A stretch of 64,000 bases of DNA from contig MSED01000006.1 of NCBI GenBank assembly GCA_002099365.1, positions 2,232,001 through 2,296,000 of the forward strand. The letters run 5' to 3'. This DNA is from Phialophora verrucosa (Eukaryota > Ascomycota > Eurotiomycetes > Chaetothyriales > Herpotrichiellaceae). The position numbers and the translations under genes are program-made. How positions within the stretch are numbered: position 1 is the stretch's first letter; the number at the start of each line of letters is the position of its first letter. A model generated the notes under the pieces. The model saw nothing but the letters and a program-made list of their open reading frames with translations, was not told the origin of the DNA and searched no databases. Below, in pieces: positions 56,342 through 64,000 of the stretch.

Positions 56342-57835
56342 TTAAGAATTCTGGACAGCACCAGCCATGGTCCGGATCGACGCCGCCAGCGTGACCTTTT
56401 GAAGGCCTTGCCAGGGTTCATCTTCCGGATCATCTATTGCGGCATCGATGTAGCCGTGAGGCGCCACCGAGCGCGGGAGTATTGCAAAAGACCGGCCTGA
56501 TGTAAAGAGAGAAGTCAGAAAACGAGTCGGTTCAAGCATTCACTCAGTGCCATGTTTCATGGTTTCTGCGGGAACAGCTGCACAGGCAGCACCTCCCGGA
56601 ACAAAGACGGAATCATCTCAAAGCGGACGACAACCGGGCCAAACATGTCACATACCGTTGATGGTCTTGTCACAGGCAATGCGGAAAACAGCAGTCTTGA
56701 CATCTTCGACCAGGGAGAACTCGACACCTCGGGATTCGAGTCTCTCGATGACTGCGGGCTTGAGGATCGTGGTTTTGGTGTACCTATTAGCCAAGGCATT
56801 CTAGTCAGCCCGGGTCAGGCTCGCCGGAGGAGGACTTGGGGAGTCACGCGAAGGTCTGTGGTTTGACATACCATGGCGCGACGTAGTTGACACGAATCCC
56901 CTCCTGCCACGACGTGCGTCTGGCGCTCCTCATAAGGCCGCGGAGCCCGAACTTGGACGCCGAGTACTGGAACGAGCCTGGCTGGTCGATGATGCCTGCG
57001 ATGCTGCCCTTGAAGATGAAGCAGCGATCTCGCCCTTCGGCCTCGGGCTGCACACGCAGATAGTGCTGGTCCAGTTTGAATGTGTACAAGACGCCAACCA
57101 GGTTGACCTTTGCGATTCGAAGGGCTGGTTTAGTGGGTTCTGTCGAGGGATCTAGGAGCGTTCTGTGAGTAACGGACGATAGATCGAATCTACCGACTCT
57201 CGTGTATGGGCAATAGAGAAAGGAACATTCAAAATAGGGCAAGGGAAAGCAGGGGAACACATACCTTCAAGTTCAAAGATCTCATCAGGTCCAGTGATAC
57301 CGGCGTTGGCCACGACAATGTCGACGCCCTTGGCTGGGGATGCCGCCACGGCACTCTTGAACAGGTTCAACTGGTCTTCCCACGACGTCGTGTCGCATTT
57401 GACAAACTGGACGTTGCTGCGGAAGGGTCTCTGGTCAGTCGGACCTGGTCCTCTTGTACCCTGCCGTCCGCTCATCGGCAGGGATAGCGAGCGCCACTCA
57501 CGATCCGAGTTCTGCCACCAGGCTGCTGCCCTTTTTCTCGTCGATGTCGCCAAACGTGACGAACGAACTGAGATTGAATGTCAGTCGAATCCGGCATACA
57601 CTGGAGTGAAGTCTGCCTCTGACCCTGCAGCGTGGAATGACCGCACATATGTCTCGCCAAAACCATTTGCACCTGTCGAACTCGTGTAAGAATATTGTCG
57701 CCGTTCGTAGACGTCGGTAGCCTCTAGAGGCCTCTCACCTCCAGTGATGACCACACTCTTCCCCTTCAACGTGGCCGTGTCGGGTTTGACTGAGACATCT
57801 ACCGGCCCGTTGTTGCTGTAGGGAGGGAGAGGCAT
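56342..57835 (-). CDS. Short-chain dehydrogenase/reductase (classical SDR)
   Basis: NAD(P)-dependent alcohol/ketone oxidoreductase. Seven exons are inferred: 57739-57835, 57624-57672, 57502-57567, 57265-57416, 56872-57151, 56656-56783 and 56342-56496, giving 308 residues. The cofactor motif TGxxxGxG is split by the first intron (VVITG joined to GANGFGETYV). FGDIDEKKGSSLVAEL, CDTTSWEDQLNLF, VVANAGITGPDEIFELE (NAG) and the active-site YSASKFGLRGLMRSAR (YxxxK) follow. The C-terminal part (TILKPAVIERLESRGVEF) is normal for the 15-hydroxyprostaglandin-dehydrogenase-like fungal subgroup. It is on the same strand as SDR2 and the PKS, so a tailoring role is likely. Substrate unknown. Confidence 0.87.
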
Positions 57836-58343
57836 TTTCTTTGTGCTTGCTGTCGGGGAGCTGCTGTCACAATCTGTACTACTGCAAAGACGGTGTCCGG
57901 CGGTGTAGTTATTCCACTACAATTCCTCGATTTGATTTTGATTTTTGTTATATTCTACCACTCCACCGCCGAGTGGCCGTTCTGCCTTCCCCTCATTTCC
58001 CTTGCCTAATAATTCTCCAGGACTTGTAGCCGCGTTCGGGTCTTCTTCTGGAGGTGTGGGGAGGGCCTCGGTTCCCGGACCTGGAAGGATGCTCCACAAG
58101 CCGAAAAGAGCAACGCCGCGGCTCTATCGGCGTCTCAATCTGTAAGACTACTTTCTCTGCGAGCCTCACGTGGCATGAATAGAATTCGATGTCGTGCTTC
58201 GATTCCAACATGGACCTAGACTTGTTCCGTTCAAGCCCGACCTACACAGGGTCTTGGCCAATGGACAGCAGTATCCTGAGGTACCTGGGACGCTCCTCGA
58301 AATTCATTTTCTTCCTAATTTTGAGCTGCGGTCCCGGATGCGT
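57836..58343. other. Spacer between the two SDR genes
   Basis: Upstream region of the first SDR gene and 3' flank of the second, both minus strand. No coding signal in 57,841-58,343. Confidence 0.45.
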
Positions 58344-59495
58344 CTATTTCCGGATGTAGTTCACATTTGCCGCCTTGGCCGCGGCCTCCAGATTGTACTT
58401 GCCATACCAGAGAGGCTGCGTCTCCAGCAGCGGACCCTCCACTTCCGTAGCCACAGAGCCAATCAGAGTCAATCCCTTTCCGTTTTGCGCAGGGTTGCTC
58501 GCCAGGAACACCGCCGCTCTGGCCACGGTGTCAGGGCTCTGGAGTGGGATTCCCAGGGATCGGAAGGAGCTTCTCGCTGCCTCATCCAGCATTCCGGTTT
58601 CTGTCAGGCGGCGGCAGAATCAGTGTGGGTTCAGTTCGGCGGGTGTTTTGCTTGCTTTACCTGTTCCCCCAGGGGCGACTAGGGCGACGTTGACCCCTGT
58701 TGCGGGGGCGTTGTGTCGAAGAGCCCTCATCAGTCCGGCAACCTGGACACCTGTTAGTGTCTGGGTGCCATATTGTCCGATCGCATTACCCCGTGCTTGG
58801 CCGCCGAGTACAAGGGCAGGTTAGGTCTCTCGTTGTACCCCGACGTTGAACATGTCATGACCAGGCCTCCCCCCGCTGGCGAGTTGGTTTTGAAGTAGGA
58901 CAAGGCAAGCTTGGTGGCTATGTGGAACCAACATCAGTGCTGCCAGACACTAGGCCTCGTCTCTGGATCTAATACTCACTGAATGCGACGGACTTGAGGT
59001 TGACGTCGATGACCGCCGAGGACGGCTCTGCCAGTTCACCGTCTTCGTCCCAGGTGTCTTCGAACACATCGAAGTTTTCCGTGATTCCTGCATTGGCAAA
59101 CACGAAATCGACGTGTCCATACTTGGCCTTGGCGAACTTGAACAGGGCCAACTGGTCTTTCCAGTTGAGGACATTCACTTTGACAAAATCCACCGTCCTA
59201 CGCCGTTGTCGTCAATTGTTGCCAAAGCCGTGATGGAGTTGTAGAGACTGACTGGCCGAGTTCTGCTGCCAGTTGACTGCCCGAGACCTCGTTGAGGTCG
59301 CCAAAGACTACAAAGGCGCCCTTCCGAGTAAGCAATGTCACGATGGCTTTTCCGATACCGCTGGCACCGCCTGAGGCTCTTTCAGCTGCGTGTTGGTTTT
59401 CCGGGGGTTAACCTTGAAAGTGTTTTACCTGTGATAATGGCGACTTTGCCACTCACTGGCCCAAAGTGTTCTTCTGTAATCACAACTTCTGTCAT
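58344..59495 (-). CDS. Short-chain dehydrogenase/reductase (second SDR)
   Basis: Six exons are inferred: 59429-59495, 59253-59370, 58980-59197, 58790-58917, 58661-58742 and 58344-58600, giving 289 residues. MTEVVITEEHFGPVSGKVAI leads to the split cofactor motif ITG/GASGIGKAIV. Then come FGDLNEVSGSQLAAELG, NVLNWKDQLALFKFAK, VDFVFANAGITENFDVFE, the catalytic YSAAKHGVAGLMRALRHN and a tail of PDTVARAAVFLASNPAQNGK. It shares the architecture and intron pattern of the first SDR, so the two are diverged paralogues of one fungal subgroup. Intact; probably a tailoring enzyme. Confidence 0.87.
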
Positions 59496-60482
59496 GCTGG
59501 CTGTTGGAATATAATCCAGTGATCTCTCTTTTCAAGATGAATGGTCGAGATGGGAAGTTCTAGCAACGGGCTTGATTATGCAGACTCAATGGCAGTCGTA
59601 CTTCTCGGCTCTGTGGGAAGGACGGTTTAATTCGGCACAGTTCAGACTCAGCCGGGGTTAAACCTCTTTCCCACCACCCAGGTTTCCTATGTGTCAGGGG
59701 GCTAAGGTCTCCAAGACAGCTTTACATACGAAATAAGTACCTCGTAGTAGAATATCTTCTACCGCTAAGCAGCCGGCAGAGTAAAAACTACTCGGGGCTC
59801 ACTTTCGGAATCGCTTTGACCTCGGGCATGAAGCCGAAAACAAAGAACTCGGCCAGCAGCTAGAACGGCTCGGCAACCACAAACGTCCCAATGAATGCGA
59901 CTTCTTATGCTCCCCATTCCTCACCTCCTGATCGGTTTTGATCAGAAATTCCTGTGGGTTTTCCTTCCAGCCTTGTAGGATGACATTCTCAATAAGCTGC
60001 AACATCCTCCTCCAAGCGCAATCAAATGGTCGGGGCAGTGTGCGCCCCAATCTTGCCTCGGTTTCAGAGTTTCGGCTGGAGTTAAAGTTGTAGGCGGTTC
60101 GCAGGAACCGGTGGCTTACAAGAGAGGGTTTTAAACACCCACATCCACCTCACAATCGATAATCCTCGATACTGTTGGCGCTACTTCCTTCTCGTGGCTG
60201 GCGCTTTCTATTATGTCTGATTTCCGTAGCCGCGGAAGATGACAGAGTTCTGCTTGCGAAGGAGGAGGCTGAGGCGAGTAGCTCATAACCACCGAGACGA
60301 CTTCTAACTCTTTAGGTGTCTTCAGATCATTCAGACAACGACATCTCCACTACTAGTCAACATGAACAAAAGAATACAAAGCAGTCTTAGCACTCCTAGG
60401 AGATTGTTGAGTCTCCCACACCTTCACCTTTTGCAATATCCTATCCTGATTGAAACCTGCAAGTTCACGATCTGCCTCCTCC
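59496..60482. other. Spacer with a stray PKS fragment
   Basis: No intact gene. On the plus strand around 59,800-59,925 a short reading (FDLGHEAENKELGQQLERLG) matches the KR/linker region of the adjacent PKS in opposite orientation. The rest shows no coding signal. Confidence 0.5.
59832..59870 (+). repeat. 39-bp exact inverted copy of PKS coding sequence
   Basis: 59832-59870 on the plus strand is identical to the minus strand of 61009-61047 inside the PKS gene and is in the PKS reading frame (AENKELGQQLERL). Weaker similarity extends a few codons to the left (DLGH). It is either a fragment copied from this gene or a relic of a second, related PKS. Confidence 0.85.
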
Positions 60483-63400
60483 TCAACCGGACTTCAATTG
60501 CGCGTCGATCAAATCGCTCCTACCTGCAACCTTGTCCGCCAGAGACAGCAGCGTCTGGCTCTGCGTGACGTCGAAAATGGAGATTTCGGCTTTGGCGTGG
60601 CGGAGGATCCAATTGCGCAGCTCGACTGCCACTAGCGAGTCAATCCCATAGCTGGCCAGCAAGTCGTCCGGCTGCATCATTCCCTCAGCGATGGAAAAAT
60701 CATGTGACAATTTGCCGATGATGGCTTGAGCGATAGCCGCTGTCGCCTCAGACAGTGTCTTCGCCTGGCCCAGCTGAGTCGCGAGGCTCATCTGTCCGCT
60801 GCCTTGTCCGGTACCTCCAGCTGCAGACACTTCCTGGCCAGCTGCCCCGCGGAGGTGCAAGAACTTCGCATCTCGAAACCATGGCGCGTCGTACTGACCG
60901 GTCCCCAATCCCGAGATGACTTGGCTTTGTGAGATATCACGTTTCGCGTCGAGGATAGCTGACTCGATCATGGCCAGCAGCTCGTTCTCACGTATCAACA
61001 CGTGCCCCAGCCGTTCTAGCTGCTGGCCGAGTTCTTTGTTTTCGGCTACATGGCCGACGTCCTGGATCACTCCGAGGTCTAACGTTACTCCAGGCAAGCC
61101 TTGACCTGCCCGGTGCCTTGCAATCGCGTCGAGGAAAGTTGAGCCTGCTGCGTAGTTGGCCTGTCCGGCATTGCCTCCAACTCCCGCAGCCGAAGAGAGC
61201 ATCAGGAAGAAATGAAGATCAGTGCCGAGGAACTGTTGATGCAAGTTCCATGTACCCCGGACTTTGGGATCCAGCGCCGCCCTGTAGTCTTCATAAGACA
61301 TGTGCTCAAAGATCGAGTCCTGCAGGCAATGACGAGAGTTAGTCGACCCGAATACCGACAATGATAGGTGTCAAAGGAAATCACATACCCTAAGAAACAT
61401 CGCAGCTTGTACGACACCTCGAATGGGAGGCATCGACTCGGCACACTTGTTCAGAACTCTTTTCAGCTGACCTGCATCTGCAACGTCACACGAGTAGACG
61501 TCTGCATTGCAACCGGTCTTTGCCAATTCTTCCTGGAAAGCTCGTGCCGAACGTCGAGTCAAACCTGTTCGAGAGACGAGGATCAAGCTTTTGGCCCCTT
61601 GACGGACCATCCATCTGGCAATGGATTTGCCAATGCCGCCCAGTCCTCCTACTATCATATAAGAGCCGTCAGGAGAAAACTGTGCGATGCGTTTCCTCGG
61701 AACCACCTAAGACTTCAAGTTAGATTTGTTGAACAACAGTACTTGCTCAGAATTCTTTGCTTACCTTGACCATGTCGCCGGGTCGCGGCTCGATAACCAC
61801 CTTGCCTCGATGCCTGCCAGACTGCATGAATCGAAATGCTCGCTCAACGTCCGCAATGGCAAAGGTTGTGATGGAATGGACAGCATGGATCTTCTTGGCT
61901 TCGAACAACTTCAAGACTTGTTTGAGCACCGTTGACATAGCAGAGGCCTTGTACTTCATGATGTGCGTGAGGTCAATGGATGAGAAGCTCACGTTTCGCA
62001 CGAATGGCGCCATCTCCAGGTGGTTGTTGAGCTCGAGGTCTCGCTTTCCGATTTCCGCAAACCTTCCGAGCATCGCGACGCACTTCCACGTTTCCTGGAG
62101 CATCTCCCCTGCAAGAGAGTTCAGCACGACGTCCACTCCTTTGCCTTGGGTTGCCGCCATGATGAGTTTCGCAAAGTTGGTATTGCGGCTGCTGAAGATG
62201 TGGTCGGGTGGAATGCCGTATGTATCTACAAGGAAGTCTCTCTTTTCTTTGCTGCCGACAGTAGCGAAGATCTCGGCTCCAACAAGACGTGCCAACATGA
62301 TGGCCGCTTGACCCACTCCTCCTGCAGCAGCGTGGATCAAGACGGTTTCTCCTTCCTGCAAACGAGCCGTGTCGTACAGAGAATAATATGCGGTGCAAAA
62401 ACCCAGGGGGAACGACGCCGCAATATCAAAAGGCATATCGTCGGGTATCTTGCCAACTGTCTCCCGAGGGACGCGCACCAAGTTCGCATAATGGCCCTTC
62501 ATTAACAGACACACGCGGTCACCAGCTTTGAGCTCACTGGCAGCGCTCTTGCCCACCCGAGTGACAACGCCACTGCACTCGTAGCCCATGGTGGATTCTT
62601 TCAAATGACCCATGGCAACCATAATGTCACGGAAGTTGAGTCCGAAGGCCTTTGGTTCGACCTCGACGAAATCATCGGGGAGAGGGGCGTCAGCATCTGG
62701 GTCATCAACAAATTGCAGTGTCTCCAGCAGACCTGGGCTACCGACTTCCATGCGCGACGGCCGACCAGGCTGATGGAAAGGCTGCAGTTCTGGCATCTGT
62801 TCATTACCCATTGTCAGCATGTGCTTGTTTGTCATCTCATCCTCAACGATCCGAGGGATCAGCAGAACGCCATTTCTCTGTACATATTCCCAGTCGACCG
62901 ATCCGCCGTCAATGGAGAAGTCCGCGACCGATCTGAAGACTTGCAGAATCGCTTGCGCAGTGTCCGAGCGATAAGGAGGCAAACTCGGGTCAACGTCTAG
63001 CGTTATGTATCGGGTACTTTGGATCTCGTTCCTCAGTGTCCGGAATAATCCAGTGGCAAGGCTGACCTCGGGCTGTTCACAATCGCCCGCTCCCCCACGG
63101 GTTAGCCAGAGGACACCCTTCGCAGATGTGAGGAGGCGTCTCAACTGAAAGTATTCATTTGAGCGGATATTCGACAGCAACGGTTGTTCAAGTTCGTTCA
63201 AAATGATGCAGAATCGGTCAGAGCTGTTTGCTTCCTGCAGCGGCTCGAATGTTGGCTGCTGACCTGTGAGAGACGCCAGCGACGATGCAAGTGAGTGCAT
63301 CCACGGCTTTGGAAGGCTGTTGCTTCCATGTACGATGGACACTGCATTGCACAGTTTGTGGGCTTCCTGATTCTTGACTGCCAGAATCAGACGACCGTTC

Positions 63401-64000
63401 TCGCAGTCTGAAGGTTTGCCGACAATGTGGAAGCCATTTTGCAGAAGTATTTCATCCAGATCGTCCGCTCCAGGCATGATAGTCTGCGCATTTTCGACAA
63501 GTAAGACGGTACCCCTCGCTGTCAACAAGCGGTATATGTTGGCGAGAGTTGTATTCATGTCGCGTTGAGATTCGCCCAGGCCATTCGCGATTGCGAGATC
63601 GTATGTGCCCAGTTCCAATCCTTGCTCGCCCAGGTCTTTCTCGGGCTCAATTTGCTTGCAGCCGACCACACCCTGAAACTTCTTGAATTGTTCTTTTGAA
63701 GATTCCACAAATGTCTCTGAAGGGTCAGTGACTTGATACTGGCTCGGACGAGCTCTTTTGGCGGTATTGCTGCACAATACATCGAGCAGTTCTGAGGTTG
63801 CTGAGCCAGCAGAGGCATTGAGCTCGATATACTTTGCCATGGGATGTTTGTGCGCATGCATTGCTATGGCCCGGACCTGCTCAGACTCAAGGGTATGCTT
63901 CTGAGGCCCAGAAGGAAGACCCATCGAAATGTCCGGTTCCCAGTGCAGCTGGAAGCACAGTTTTCGGCTCTCTTCAACCCCCTCTCTATGCGAGTCTAGC
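60483..64000 (-). CDS. Highly reducing type I polyketide synthase, 3' part (MT-ER-KR-ACP), runs off the right edge
   Basis: Builds a reduced polyketide chain. The reading is open from base 64000 leftwards. Domains from the N-terminal side: linker KLCFQLHWEPDI; a methyltransferase-like region whose SAM motif is degenerate (KYIELNASAGSATSELL where EIGAGTG is expected) but keeps GTYDLAIANGLGES; enoyl reductase (LNFRDIMVAMG; GDRVCLLMKGHYANLVRVPR; NADPH motif HAAAGGVGQAA); ketoreductase (MIVGGLGGIGKSIARWMVRQ; LSSAAGVGGNAGQANYAAGS); and an acyl carrier domain with the attachment serine in YGIDSLVAVELRNW. The stop is at 60483, with no thioesterase or releasing domain. Introns lie near 61,690-61,760 and 61,322-61,390. 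KS, AT and DH must lie beyond 64 kb. It is co-oriented with both SDR genes. Confidence 0.92.

Noticed and set aside
59799..60050. 83-codon minus-strand ORF opposite the PKS fragment
   Set aside because: It is antisense to the PKS-like fragment over part of its length and the remainder has no clear family match.

Overview
The window is nuclear DNA of a filamentous ascomycete (Pezizomycotina). The evidence is dense genes on both strands, short introns (about 45-75 nt) with GTRNGT donors and YAG acceptors, Zn2Cys6 regulators, a highly reducing polyketide synthase, MFS sugar-type carriers and a fungal Dicer/Argonaute pair. An order such as Chaetothyriales or another Eurotiomycete lineage is a guess. 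No bacterial-type operons, CRISPR arrays, rRNA or convincing tRNA genes were seen.

Layout. (1) 0-16.3 kb is mostly conserved housekeeping: CDP-diacylglycerol-serine phosphatidyltransferase, H/ACA snoRNP protein Gar1 divergent from a threonyl-tRNA synthetase with a likely mitochondrial long form, a Bsd2/Ndfip adaptor, a Cbp6/UQCC2 complex III assembly factor, an alpha/beta hydrolase and a Nab3-type RNA-binding protein. (2) 16.6-32.4 kb is a decay zone: a one-stop relic of a fungal conserved protein, a full-length but heavily broken Dicer-like gene facing an intact Argonaute gene, a broken coiled-coil gene, tail-to-tail remnants of branched-chain 2-oxoacid dehydrogenase E1 alpha and beta, broken FAH-family and SnoaL-like genes, an intact AhpD-like protein and a P450 tail. 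(3) 32.8-39.0 kb is housekeeping again: mitochondrial ICT1/Pth4-type release factor, Utp6, Cwh43 and a conserved unknown. (4) 40.2-64 kb is accessory and looks like a secondary-metabolite neighbourhood: a Zn2Cys6 regulator, two MFS carriers, a pseudogenised Baeyer-Villiger-type monooxygenase, a second Zn2Cys6 regulator, a cyclase relic, two short-chain dehydrogenases and the 3' part of a highly reducing PKS (degenerate MT, ER, KR, ACP) that runs off the right edge.

The most notable result is the RNA-silencing locus. Argonaute (22371-25627) has an open reading frame and intact PIWI catalytic residues. The divergent Dicer-like gene (17510-21872) keeps recognisable helicase, dimerisation and two RNase III domains but carries at least three in-frame stops and several single-base frameshifts, plus a DEAH to NEAH change. 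Because Utp6, Cwh43, Gar1, ThrRS, PSS and Nab3 nearby read cleanly, general sequence error is a weak explanation for the cluster of lesions.

Exon structures were deduced by eye from frame continuity, splice consensus and family knowledge. No database search or alignment was run, so family names rest on motif recognition.
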